DNA of 64,000 nucleotides from MESE01 sp036675035 (GTDB lineage: Bacteria > Pseudomonadota > Gammaproteobacteria > Burkholderiales > Burkholderiaceae_D), in NCBI GenBank assembly GCA_036675035.1, contig JAKFFO010000193.1, positions 1-64,000 of the forward strand, given 5' to 3'. The notes under the pieces were generated by a model. That model was not told the origin of the DNA. It did no database searches and saw nothing but the letters and a program-made list of their open reading frames with translations. Positions 24,863-33,519 of this stretch are shown here, piece after piece (positions within the stretch are counted from its first letter, which is position 1; each line of letters starts with the position of its first letter). A program made the translations under genes and the position numbers.

Positions 24863-24985
24863 ACTGAAAACTCCTTCAAAGTATCAATTCATCCAACCGG
24901 CCGGGTTGGCCGGAATTGTTGCCGTTCAGTCGACGAACGTTTCCGAACTCCGGCCGCGGAATATTCTGCGTCAATGCCTCTCACT

Positions 24986-25001
24986 AGCGAAAAACATACC
25001 A
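24986..25001 (-). promoter_or_regulatory. Weak sigma-54-like site
   Basis: TGGTAT-N5-TCGCT on the minus strand keeps the GG-N10-GC spacing but is poor at the -12 element. It would give a leader of about 113 bases before the membrane protein at 24862, similar to P1 and P2. Confidence 0.35.
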
Positions 25002-25370
25002 CTAGCGCGACCGTGGCGATAACGCGGAAGCAGCGGGCAATTGGCCTTCGAAACGTAAAGATTGCCGGAACCGGCGGTAAATATTGCGTCCGGACTCAAC
25101 CGACGCTGGATGCTCGCAATGAGTGAAGCGGAGACCGGACTGCGCTATGGATCGTGAACGAATAAAGTTTGCACCCGATCCCCTCACTTGCAGTGCGCGT
25201 ATTCCCTTGCAAGCGAATACCGTTACGCAGGCAGAGGCCGTGCCATCCGAAACTCCTGCTCCACCCCCCAACCCTCTCCCAGAGGAAGAGGCAGAGAATG
25301 GCGGCCGGAAAAATCAAACCTTTCCTGGGCCGCATCAATAAATCGCGCACTCGGAGGCCACGGAAATTTA

Positions 25371-25400
25371 GCATCGCTGCCACAGCTGTTGCGGCAATGC
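25371..25400. repeat. 30-bp imperfect palindrome
   Basis: GCATCGCTGCCACAG and CTGTTGCGGCAATGC are reverse complements at 12 of 15 positions, centred on CAGCTG. It lies about 200 bases upstream of the hemerythrin promoter. It could be a regulator site or a hairpin; no T-run follows. Confidence 0.5.
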
Positions 25401-25598
25401 CGACAAAGTTGCAAGACTTGCCATTGCATTTGAAAAATATGGATGCTGCGCACACAAATCCGCGTCGACGATGCGCCACAGCCAGAAAAAAGAGCGACAA
25501 TGATGTCGACGTGTTGGCACCGGTTGGCTTTCGCATGTTGCAGAAAAAACCGCACTCCGACATGAGCCTGTTTCACGATGCCGCACGCCGCGATGTTC

Positions 25599-25614
25599 TG
25601 GCATGGAGCTTGCG
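25599..25614 (+). promoter_or_regulatory. Sigma-54 promoter P5
   Basis: TGGCAT-GGAGC-TTGCG with exact GG-N10-GC spacing. Predicted transcription start is near 25625, about 25 bases before the hemerythrin ATG. Confidence 0.75.
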
Positions 25615-25649
25615 GCATCCCACCCTTGTGTTTCATCTAGGAGAAGACT

Positions 25650-26210
25650 ATGCCTGCACAGGCATCTCCCCATACACCCACACCGGATGTTTTAGATGCC
25701 CTGATCGAAGACCATAAAAACATACTCCAGTTATTCGCCGAGTTTCAAAGCATCCGGGATCATGCAGACGACGAGACCCGGCAAACATTGGTCGATGTCG
25801 TTTGTACGGAACTGGTTATTCACGCGCAGATAGAAGAGGAATTTCTCTATCCGGCGGTGCGCGACGCATTCGACGACATGAGCCTGGTCGATCAAGCCGC
25901 CGTCGAACATAACGTATCCAGGCAACTGATCGCCGAGCTGGAATCGATGCATCCGGACGACGAACTGTACGACGCAAAATTTACCGTGCTGGGCGAGTAT
26001 GTCCGGCACCATATCGAAGAAGAGCAGAACAAGATTTTCCCGCGGATCAGGACAAGCGGAATCGATCTGGAAACGCTTGGAGAAGATATTTTGCAGCTGC
26101 GGCGAGAGTTGCGTAGCGAATTCGGTGTTCCCGATGAAGGATTCGATGAAGACGGCAGCGATGTCGGATTTCAACATCACAAGAAGTGGCGCTATCCGCA
26201 TCATCACTGA
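25650..26210 (+). CDS. Hemerythrin HHE-domain protein
   Basis: A 186-residue protein made of one HHE cation-binding four-helix bundle. Candidate di-iron ligands are H22 (LIEDHKNI), H58 and E62 (VIHAQIEEEFLYP), and H120/H121 and E125 (RHHIEEEQNKIFPR). The C-terminal tail is acidic and then His-rich (KKWRYPHHH). Such proteins bind oxygen or nitric oxide, or help repair Fe-S clusters. AGGAG precedes the ATG. It is a single-gene unit behind a sigma-54 promoter. Confidence 0.9.
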   Translation: MPAQASPHTPTPDVLDALIEDHKNILQLFAEFQSIRDHADDETRQTLVDVVCTELVIHAQIEEEFLYPAVRDAFDDMSLVDQAAVEHNVSRQLIAELESMHPDDELYDAKFTVLGEYVRHHIEEEQNKIFPRIRTSGIDLETLGEDILQLRRELRSEFGVPDEGFDEDGSDVGFQHHKKWRYPHHH

Positions 26211-26407
26211 TGCCATCGGCGACATGCAAGCGATGCCGCTTCCGCCGGCTTCCGCCTGCAAGAAAGTCGGAACGCCAGCCATCCGAAAAGATTCGGTCCG
26301 GGCAATACCGTGCTCGGAACGGTCCCCGGCTTGCGCCGCCATTTATCGAGTGGAAACGTCTGCTCCGACTCGGCTGGCGACGATCAGGCGATCGCCCGGC
26401 ATCATTG

Positions 26408-27568
26408 TCATAATGGATTGACGATCGCGCCGGAATCGCGGAGCTTCCGAACCGGTTTGCGGTCCTGCTGTTTCGCTCTCACCGCGGCCTCAAGCAATAA
26501 CCAGATTTTTTCAGCCGTCGCATCCCAGGATGCCGATGAGACGAGCGTGCGCATTTTTTCTACCTGTTGCGCACGGCGTTCGGTCGATTCCAGCAACGCT
26601 GCCTCGCACGCAGTGACAAACTGGGCCGCGTCATGTGCGATGTAGACAATGTCCTCGTACAACTCCACCACATCGTTCATCGGCGTGCTTACCACAGGCA
26701 ATTCAGCAGCCATATACTCAAGCGCCTTGGCGGGATTGATGAAACGTGTTGATTCATTCACGCTGAACGGCAGCAGGCAGACATCCCATCCGGCCAGGAA
26801 ATACGGCAATTCCGCATACGGCTGCCGGCCCAGATAATGAATATTCTCGCGTTGCGGCAGCAGCACCGACTCGTTTTTCACGATCGGACCGACCAATACG
26901 ATCTGCCACTGCGGGTGCGCATCTGCCACTTGCGCAATCAATTCGGAGTCGAAGCGTTCATCGATCACGCCATAAAATCCGAGCCGTGGTCCTGGAATGT
27001 TTCTATGCGCCGGATGTGAATTGATGCGATCGAGCGCCTGCGTAAAATGCGCCGCGTCGACGCTGCCCGGAAAACAATGCACGTTGGGATGACGCTCGCA
27101 CCTGGAGCGATGCAGGCTTGGCCCGCCGGTAAATACTACGTCGGCGATCTTGAGCGCCGCATTTTCACGCTGCAGAAGTTGCAAGGGCGAGTCGCGAAAC
27201 GAGGCCCGCTGACTCATGCAGTCGTAAACCACCAGCTGCGGTTGCAGCTCCTGCAGCAGCGGGATTGCCATGGGAGTATGGAACCAGGCAATATGATCCT
27301 CATGGTCAAGAGCCAGCTGACGTATCAGCTTTCGCATCTGCGGCAATTGATCGTCATGGAAGCCCTGCGCGGAAACCGAGGTGTGAGGCTGGTACACAAG
27401 AACATTCGGAATCGGACTCGATATTTCCCAACGGCTTTCGCGCTCACTGTAAATCGGTTCTTCGACAAAAATCACTTGATAATATTGTGCCAACCTGGCA
27501 AACAGGTGCTGCGGACGCTGGTAGGCAAAATTCCACCGAAGATCCGAAAACACGATAATTGAAGGCAT
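26408..27568 (-). CDS. GT4-like glycosyltransferase
   Basis: A 386-residue GT-B fold glycosyltransferase. The N-terminal domain opens with IIVFSDLRWNFAYQRPQHLFARLA, typical of a group often found with exopolysaccharide and UDP-galactopyranose loci. The C-terminal domain carries RLGFYGVIDERFD, WQIVLVGPIVK, NIHYLGRQPYAELPYFLAGWDVCLLPF and the donor-binding NPAKALEYMAAELPVVST. AAGGAG five bases before the ATG at 27568 sets the start; a longer frame exists to 27607. No clear sigma-54 promoter is upstream. It probably acts with the GT2 enzyme on an envelope glycan, which is an inference from neighbourhood. Confidence 0.85.
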   Translation of the reverse strand: MPSIIVFSDLRWNFAYQRPQHLFARLAQYYQVIFVEEPIYSERESRWEISSPIPNVLVYQPHTSVSAQGFHDDQLPQMRKLIRQLALDHEDHIAWFHTPMAIPLLQELQPQLVVYDCMSQRASFRDSPLQLLQRENAALKIADVVFTGGPSLHRSRCERHPNVHCFPGSVDAAHFTQALDRINSHPAHRNIPGPRLGFYGVIDERFDSELIAQVADAHPQWQIVLVGPIVKNESVLLPQRENIHYLGRQPYAELPYFLAGWDVCLLPFSVNESTRFINPAKALEYMAAELPVVSTPMNDVVELYEDIVYIAHDAAQFVTACEAALLESTERRAQQVEKMRTLVSSASWDATAEKIWLLLEAAVRAKQQDRKPVRKLRDSGAIVNPL

Positions 27569-27817
27569 GCAGTCTCCTTGCCGTAAAACGGCGTGTAGGG
27601 CGGGCAATCTTCATCAATACGGCTCGCTCCCTGATTCCCGGCCCATCGGCAAGAGTGAGGCAGATCAATGGAATCCGATGGTGCAATGTCGTATAAGAAA
27701 ATCAGAAACCAATGTGACGTGCCGGCACCAGAGGCATTAATCCGGCCGTCCTTCCCAGGTGGTAACCGAATTTCTTCAAGCATGCCGCACGATTAAAAGC
27801 AGGAAAATATATTCCTC

Positions 27818-27832
27818 GCGTAAGTTTTACCG
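27818..27832. promoter_or_regulatory. Candidate enhancer dyad
   Basis: GCGTAA-GTT-TTACCG. The TAA-N3-TTAC core is shared with 34339-34353 and 36819-36833, and the 9-mer GCGTAAGTT with 17324-17332. It may be an upstream activator sequence for a sigma-54 activator encoded nearby. Evidence is limited to these few sites. Confidence 0.35.
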
Positions 27833-28082
27833 TCTGGCGTAAAAACTACAGCAGACGATTTTTTACTTCTGGTGTCTGTATCCGTCGCGGCTGTCGAACA
27901 GGCCTTTTTGTTGTCGGTCGCCGTTCGCAGCACCGCCTTATTCTCCACTCAGCCTGAAAATATCGTCTTGAAATAACGCAAATGCATGACTCCGGGACGT
28001 GGTCGCAAAACGCATTGCTCAATTTTTCTCGCCTCGGCGAAGGACCTGATGAAACATGCTTGCTGGGACGGGTATTTCGAAT

Positions 28083-28098
28083 CGGTACGATTTCTGCT
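28083..28098 (+). promoter_or_regulatory. Possible sigma-54 promoter of the hybrid kinase
   Basis: CGGTAC-GATTT-CTGCT has the GG-N10-GC spacing but two changes at -24 and one at -12. It would give a leader of about 138 bases before 28247. Confidence 0.4.
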
Positions 28099-28246
28099 TA
28101 GGCCTTTTTCCATTAGCGGCGACCATCGGCTTGCGGAAAAGGAATAATAGCAACCCGCATAACGGCGACCTCGCCTTTTGATCTGGATGTTCTACGTAAC
28201 AGTTGAAGTGACAGTCGATACGAATCTTCGCGGGGGAACGAATCAG

Positions 28247-31093
28247 ATGTCCACGATATCGCTTGAAATGACATCATCGGTCGGCGGTCGGCAAAGCGGC
28301 CGGGATGCGAGCGAGCAAACGATCATGCAAACTGGATCCGCGACAGGCAGGCAAATTTTTCCTGCCCCGTCCGAAGCCGACTTCCGGCACATGTTCGCGT
28401 TTTGCGACGATGGAATTTTTTTGACGTCGCGGGATGTAATCGTACATGCGAACCGCGCCGCATTAAGACTGCTCGGCGCGGATGACCAAGGAGATCTGCA
28501 AGGCCTGGCAATGCCGGACGTTCTGCCATACGGCGAATCGGAGGATCTGACATTGCATATCACACGGGTAGTCGGCAATACCTATGCAATGCGGCGCAAA
28601 TTGCGGCGGCTGGACGGAAGCTTGATCGACGTTGAAGTTGCGATGGCGCCGTATCACGACGACGGCGATCGAGGTAGCGACGCAGGTGGCAATTCGAGGT
28701 GCATGGTCATCGTGCGTGATCTCGCTTTGCGACGTCGCGGCGCGAATCAGCCGGCGATGCACGAGCAACAATTTCAGTTGATCACGGAGGCTGCTCCGGC
28801 ATCAATCGCTTACATTGACGAAAGATCGCATTACCGATTCGTCAATGCGGTTTTCGCAAACTGGCTCGACAAACCAATTGAGGAAATAACCGGGCGCACT
28901 GCCGCGGAAGTGCATGGCTCCGCGTTCGGACAAATGCAAGCGCAGATTGCGAGGGCACTCCGCGGATTCCGTTCCAGCCATGAGTATCAACTTCAATCGC
29001 GAGACGGCATGCGCCGGGTGCTCGCGATCCATGTTCCGGACAGGCGGGATGATGGTCGGGTGCGGGGCGTGTTCTGCTTCGCGATCGATATCACTCATGA
29101 AAAGCGGGAACCCGACGCGCTTCATCGCAAAAAACAAAAGCTCGGAATTCTAAGGCAGGCAGCACCTACTTTCGTCGCGGAGTGCGACCAGAATTACCGG
29201 ATACGCGCAGTCGACAGGAATTTTTCGGACCAGTTCGGCATTGCGCGCAACGATGCAATCGGAGAACTGGTTCCCGAGATTATCGGCGAAGCGATTTTCT
29301 CGCAGGTGCGCAGCTTTGTCGACGCAGCGCTGGCCGGCAATGCGCGCGAACATGAGATCAAACTTCCGTTCCGGAATGGCAGTTTTCACTACCTCCATAT
29401 CATGTACGTTCCGGAGTTCGATACGAACGGCCGCGTTCACGGTGTGAGTGTGGCGGCAAGCGACGTTACGCGGCTGCGGCCGTCCGGTGAGCCGCAGCAC
29501 CGGCGCGAGCATGATTTCAAGACCCTGATCGAAAACTCTCCTGATGGAATCGCCCGCATCGACCGGAATATGCGCCACATCTATGTCAATCCGGCGATAG
29601 AGACGGTAACCGGACTGCAGGCTGAGGAATATCTCGGCAAGACAAAAGCCGAGCTTGGCTTGCCGTACGATCTGGTCAACGCGTGGGAATCGGCTTGCCG
29701 CGCAGCCTTCGAATCCGGCACCGAGCAGCGGTTCAGTTTCGAGCTGAAAAAAAACGCCGGTATCCATTATTATTCGGCGCGCATCATACCGGAGACCGAC
29801 CATGCGGGCCGCATCGAGTCGGTACTCGGCATCAGCTATGACGTGACCGAGCGTACAAGAATGGAAAAGGAGCATCAGCAATTGCTGGCGCGCGAGCGTC
29901 AGGCAAGAATCCAGGCGGAGATGGCAGCGAAAGCCAGGGACGAATTTCTGGCGATCGTGTCACATGAACTGCGTGCCCCGCTGAACGGCGTGCAAAGCTG
30001 GGCTCATATTCTCGAAAATTATGTGAAGGATGCGACTTCATCGGCGCTGGCGCAACGGGCATTGCATGGCATCCGGATCGGCGTGGCGCAGCAGGTACGG
30101 CTGATCGAGGACCTGCTTGATGTGACGAGAATGATGAGCGGAAAGCTGCGGCTGGTAAAGCATCCGTTCATGCTGTTGCCGGCGATTCAGGCAGCAGTCG
30201 AAAGCGTGCGTGAACTCGCCGCCGCAAAACACATCGGCATTACTTGTGCCTACCAGATTTCGTCCGAGCAGGTCGACGGCGATTCCGACCGGATACAGCA
30301 GGCAGTCTGGAACCTGTTATCCAACGCCATCAAATTCACGCCGCAGGACGGCAATGTCTGGTTGACCGCAGCATGCGCGGATTCCCAGATCATGATTACG
30401 GTGCGGGATGATGGAGTCGGTATCGCTCCGGAGTTCCTGCCGCATTTGTTCGACCGCTTCAGCCAGCAGGACACTTCCAGCACGCGCGGGCACAGCGGCC
30501 TGGGATTGGGATTGTTTCTGGTACGGCACCTGATCGAATTGCATGGAGGGTCGGTAAAGGTCGAAAGCTCCGGTGAGGGACAAGGCACCACTTTTTCGAT
30601 TGTCCTGCCCTTGCATACCAAGCGGCAGCGGTACCCGGTCATCACTCAGGATGCGGCATCGATTGAAAATGATGCCAGCCTTCCATCGCTTGAAGGTCTG
30701 CAGGTGCTGCTGGTAGACGACCAGGAGGAAGCAAGGGAATCGCTGGCAATTCTTCTGGCGACCGCCGGTGCCGCAGTGTTTCCCGCTGCGTCGTCCAAAG
30801 AAGCGTTCGAGTGGCTGTCAGGCATCGGACCGAATGAATTGCCGGATATATTGATATGCGATATCGCGATGCCGGTCGAGGATGGCTATTCAGTTCTGCG
30901 CAAAATCAGGACTTGGGAATCGGAACAGGGAAATACACCGTTACGCCGGCTGCCCGCTCTGGCGCTGACGGCATTTACCCAAAGAGAAGACCGGATCCGT
31001 GCGCTGACAGCCGGCTTCCAGATGCACATGACAAAGCCGGTTGCGCCGGAGGAGTTGATCGTAGTTATCGCAATGATGACTGCACGGGGCTAG
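28247..31093 (+). CDS. Hybrid sensor histidine kinase with four PAS domains
   Basis: A 948-residue cytoplasmic kinase; no transmembrane segment is visible. Four PAS-type modules come first: PAS1 around MFAFCDDGIFLTSRDVIVHANRAAL, PAS2 at FQLITEAAPASIAYIDE, PAS3 at APTFVAECDQNYRIRAVD and PAS4 at FKTLIENSPDGIARIDRN. The HisKA domain has the phospho-acceptor H573 in FLAIVSHELRAPLNG. The HATPase domain shows NLLSNAIKFTP, DDGVGIAPEF and GLGLGLFLV. A C-terminal receiver carries D872 (ILICDIAMP) and MTKPVAPEEL. GGGGGAA lies upstream of the chosen ATG. It converges on the NtrC-type regulator gene, its most likely partner, although a receiver-to-receiver phosphorelay would need an Hpt protein not seen here. 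Confidence 0.9.
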   Translation: MSTISLEMTSSVGGRQSGRDASEQTIMQTGSATGRQIFPAPSEADFRHMFAFCDDGIFLTSRDVIVHANRAALRLLGADDQGDLQGLAMPDVLPYGESEDLTLHITRVVGNTYAMRRKLRRLDGSLIDVEVAMAPYHDDGDRGSDAGGNSRCMVIVRDLALRRRGANQPAMHEQQFQLITEAAPASIAYIDERSHYRFVNAVFANWLDKPIEEITGRTAAEVHGSAFGQMQAQIARALRGFRSSHEYQLQSRDGMRRVLAIHVPDRRDDGRVRGVFCFAIDITHEKREPDALHRKKQKLGILRQAAPTFVAECDQNYRIRAVDRNFSDQFGIARNDAIGELVPEIIGEAIFSQVRSFVDAALAGNAREHEIKLPFRNGSFHYLHIMYVPEFDTNGRVHGVSVAASDVTRLRPSGEPQHRREHDFKTLIENSPDGIARIDRNMRHIYVNPAIETVTGLQAEEYLGKTKAELGLPYDLVNAWESACRAAFESGTEQRFSFELKKNAGIHYYSARIIPETDHAGRIESVLGISYDVTERTRMEKEHQQLLARERQARIQAEMAAKARDEFLAIVSHELRAPLNGVQSWAHILENYVKDATSSALAQRALHGIRIGVAQQVRLIEDLLDVTRMMSGKLRLVKHPFMLLPAIQAAVESVRELAAAKHIGITCAYQISSEQVDGDSDRIQQAVWNLLSNAIKFTPQDGNVWLTAACADSQIMITVRDDGVGIAPEFLPHLFDRFSQQDTSSTRGHSGLGLGLFLVRHLIELHGGSVKVESSGEGQGTTFSIVLPLHTKRQRYPVITQDAASIENDASLPSLEGLQVLLVDDQEEARESLAILLATAGAAVFPAASSKEAFEWLSGIGPNELPDILICDIAMPVEDGYSVLRKIRTWESEQGNTPLRRLPALALTAFTQREDRIRALTAGFQMHMTKPVAPEELIVVIAMMTARG

Positions 31094-31249
31094 GCTTACA
31101 CGGCAGCCGGAAGAATTGGCAAAGCGGGTCGACAGAACCGAGCATTTGAAGACGCAGTACGGAAACGCGGCTGCCCGTTGCGCCGTTGCCCGCATTAGCA
31201 GCGGTAGCACTGGCGTGGAACTGCGACGTTCGGTCTTTTCCTGCCACTA

Positions 31250-32665
31250 TCAACCGTATAGATTGTTCTTTGCCGGATTGGGGCCGGCATTCTCCTTATA
31301 CAAACAGGTCTCGTCGGCTTCCAGCGCGTCATGCGGGCCGTACTCTTCCAGCCTGTTGTAGAGTGTCTTCAGGCTGATGCCGAGTATGTCCGCAGCCCTT
31401 TTCTTTACACCACCGCATAGCTCCAGCGTCGCGAAAATCAGCTTGCGATCTACGTCGGCGAGTGACGTGCCAACCGGAATCGACAAGGTAAGTCCGCCGG
31501 ATGATTGAGAAGTCATCGTCGGCGCCAATGCAGCGGCATCGATCAGCTGGTCCGACAGAATGAACGCGCGCTGCATGTAATTTCTTAGCTCACGTACATT
31601 GCCCGGCCAATGATAATCGGCCAGGCAGTCGAGGCCATCCGGCGACATCACCTTGGCGGTGCCATGCGCGGCGTTCAACTCATCAAGAAAATGCTGGGCA
31701 AGCAGTTCAACGTCCGCGCCGCGGGCGCGCAGCGGCGGAATTTTCAGTGGAAACACATTGAGTCGGTGATAAAGATCGAGTCGCAACTTGCCTTCGGTGA
31801 TCGCGTCTTCAGGATCGCGATTGGTCGCCGCGATGATGCGCACATCGGTTTCCAGTTCCTGATTGCTGCCGATTCGCATGAACGCGCCGGTTTCCAGCAC
31901 GCGCAACAGCTTTACCTGCAGCTCGATCGGCATTTCGGTAATTTCATCGAGGAACAGCGTGCCGCCGTTGGCTCTTTCAAAATATCCCTTGTGCTGGCGG
32001 TCGGCGCCGGTAAAGCTACCTTTCTCATGACCGAAAATTTCGCTTTCAATCAATTGCGGTGAAATGGCGCCGCAATTGACGGGCAGGAATGGCTGTTTCT
32101 GGCGCAGGCTGAGGTCGTGAATGGTTTGTGCAGCCAGCTCTTTTCCGGTGCCGCTTTCGCCCAGTAAAAGCACGGTTGCCTCGGTCGGCGCGACACGACC
32201 GATATGGTTGTATAGCTTTTGCATCACCGGCGCCGCACCAAGCATTTGCCCGAAATGGCCAAGGCGCCGAAGCTCCGTTCTTAATGCGCCGATTTCGGTC
32301 TTCAAGTCCGCCGTACGAGGCACGCGCGACAGTAATGCCTTGAGTCGACGGAAATTGATCGGCTTGGTCAGGTAATCGGCCGCACCCAAACGCAACGCGT
32401 CGACTGCGGTCTCCAGGCTCGCATGTCCGGTAATCAAAACGATTTCAGTGGTCGAACGGGATTCGATGTCGCTGAACAAATCGAGTCCGTTACCATCGGG
32501 AAGTTTAAGATCGATCAGCACGACATCCGGCCTGCGGCGGCCAATCTGAATCTGCGCGTCGCGGATGTTCCCGGCGACGGCAGTCGTGAAGCCTTCTGCT
32601 GCGGTGATTTCGACCAGCGCCTCTCGCGTATTCAGGTCGTCATCAACGATGAGTACATGCGGCAT
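31250..32665 (-). CDS. NtrC-type sigma-54 response regulator
   Basis: A 471-residue activator with three domains. The receiver has acidic residues D8-D10 and phospho-acceptor D52 (VVLIDLKLPDG). The AAA+ ATPase has Walker A GESGTGKE, Walker B GGTLFLDEI and the arginine-finger region VRIIAATNRD. Its sigma-54 contact loop reads GSFTGA instead of the usual GAFTGA. The C-terminus is a Fis-type helix-turn-helix (KKRAADILGISLKTLYNRLEEY) followed by a 25-residue tail. It is the best candidate to drive the sigma-54 promoters in this island. GGGAA precedes the ATG. A closely related activator without receiver lies 2 kb to the right. Confidence 0.93.
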   Translation of the reverse strand: MPHVLIVDDDLNTREALVEITAAEGFTTAVAGNIRDAQIQIGRRRPDVVLIDLKLPDGNGLDLFSDIESRSTTEIVLITGHASLETAVDALRLGAADYLTKPINFRRLKALLSRVPRTADLKTEIGALRTELRRLGHFGQMLGAAPVMQKLYNHIGRVAPTEATVLLLGESGTGKELAAQTIHDLSLRQKQPFLPVNCGAISPQLIESEIFGHEKGSFTGADRQHKGYFERANGGTLFLDEITEMPIELQVKLLRVLETGAFMRIGSNQELETDVRIIAATNRDPEDAITEGKLRLDLYHRLNVFPLKIPPLRARGADVELLAQHFLDELNAAHGTAKVMSPDGLDCLADYHWPGNVRELRNYMQRAFILSDQLIDAAALAPTMTSQSSGGLTLSIPVGTSLADVDRKLIFATLELCGGVKKRAADILGISLKTLYNRLEEYGPHDALEADETCLYKENAGPNPAKNNLYG

Positions 32666-33137
32666 ATTGAAACTTTCCCATTCCGGTTAATACGTCGCGT
32701 GTCCAGTTCGACCGAGTCAGAAACAGTGCGCGATTCCATGTCGGCCAGCGCAGCGTTGCGTCATTGGAGGCCGGGCTCAGTCAATCGCCACAAAATGATA
32801 CTGTGACATCGGCTCGGTACGGCTGCCGCAACCTGACTGATATTGGGAAGTGCAGCGTTGATTCATTTGAAGCAAGCAAAAGCAAGCATGACTCCAGCGG
32901 CACTCGCTCGCGCCGGATCAGTCGCGCCGGATTGAATCGCAGCATCGACGATAACGCTTCAATATCGACGTCAATGATTGTGTGGCAGCGAATGATGTTG
33001 CGCCTCTATGCAATATGCAGCCAGACTGCAAAAACACACGAACGCCGGCCCCGTAACGACTGCCACGTCGCCGGAGCCGAGTTCGCTCAGCCGGAAATCA
33101 GGTAGCAACCGATTCCCGGCCGTTACTCGATAAATTC
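32666..33137. other. 472-base intergenic region
   Basis: No gene is supported; a rightward frame at 32764-33105 has no ribosome site and no recognisable protein. A marginal sigma-54-like site (TGGAGT-N5-TTGCT, minus strand, 32881-32896) lies about 215 bases before the response regulator start. Confidence 0.4.
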
Positions 33138-33404
33138 CTATTTCGATCCGCTACCGGAAGAACCGGAGCTGCCGCTGCCGCTGGCGCCTGCCGACCCGCT
33201 GGAGCTGGGAGAAGAGCCAGGAAGTGCACCGCCGGAAGAACCGGAGGACCCCATTGATCCGGACGAGCCGCTGGTGGCGCCGGATGAACCGGATGTGGCG
33301 CCTCCGGTGTCGCCCTCACGCTGACCGCAGCCAGTGGTGACGAACACGGCAGTCAACGCGGCGATCGCAAGCATCGACTTGGAAGTTTTTGACATAGCTT
33401 TCAT
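33138..33404 (-). CDS. Short Ser/Gly-rich lipoprotein
   Basis: An 88-residue lipoprotein. The signal peptide (MLAIAALTAVFVTTGC) is followed by GQREGD and then an almost pure Ser/Gly/Ala tail ending SGSGSK. AAAGGA six bases before the ATG at 33404 excludes the TTG extension. The sequence is paralogous in design to the lipoprotein gene just upstream (GCGQSEEQ). The tail is probably disordered and may act as a surface tether or spacer; function is unknown. It may be cotranscribed with its larger neighbour, 115 bases away. Confidence 0.7.
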   Translation of the reverse strand: MKAMSKTSKSMLAIAALTAVFVTTGCGQREGDTGGATSGSSGATSGSSGSMGSSGSSGGALPGSSPSSSGSAGASGSGSSGSSGSGSK

Positions 33405-33519
33405 ATTCTTTCCTTTCAAAAATTAATCGAGGTCTATCGACAAGTTCTTTTACAAGTTTCGTTTGCTACTGCAACTGCACTACATACGAATCGCACTACT
33501 GCTTGAACCGTTCACACGC

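Larger units (their letters stand above)
24863..25649. other. 787-base intergenic region
   Basis: No gene is supported; overlapping frames here fall on low-complexity or repeat-related sequence. The region contains a weak sigma-54-like site for the leftward gene (24986-25001), a partial relative of the dispersed repeat (25263-25291) and a long interrupted palindrome (25371-25400). The sigma-54 promoter P5 of the hemerythrin gene (25599-25614) is also here. Confidence 0.6.
27569..28246. other. Divergent intergenic region before the hybrid kinase
   Basis: A 678-base region with no supported gene. It contains the dyad GCGTAA-GTT-TTACCG at 27818-27832, which resembles one at 34339-34353, and a moderate sigma-54-like site at 28083-28098 facing the kinase gene. 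The kinase frame runs upstream to 28178 with a TTG start but without a ribosome site. Confidence 0.5.

Noticed and set aside
25096..25563. Long overlapping frames on both strands in the hemerythrin upstream region
   Set aside because: They fall on repeat-related and low-complexity DNA, have no ribosome sites and encode no recognisable protein.
27568..27583. Sigma-54-like CGGCAA-N5-CTGCA on the minus strand before the GT4 gene
   Set aside because: It coincides with the AAGGAG ribosome site, so transcription would start inside the coding region.
32764..33105. Rightward 113-codon frame
   Set aside because: No ribosome site; polar, featureless sequence starting inside the upstream region of the response regulator.
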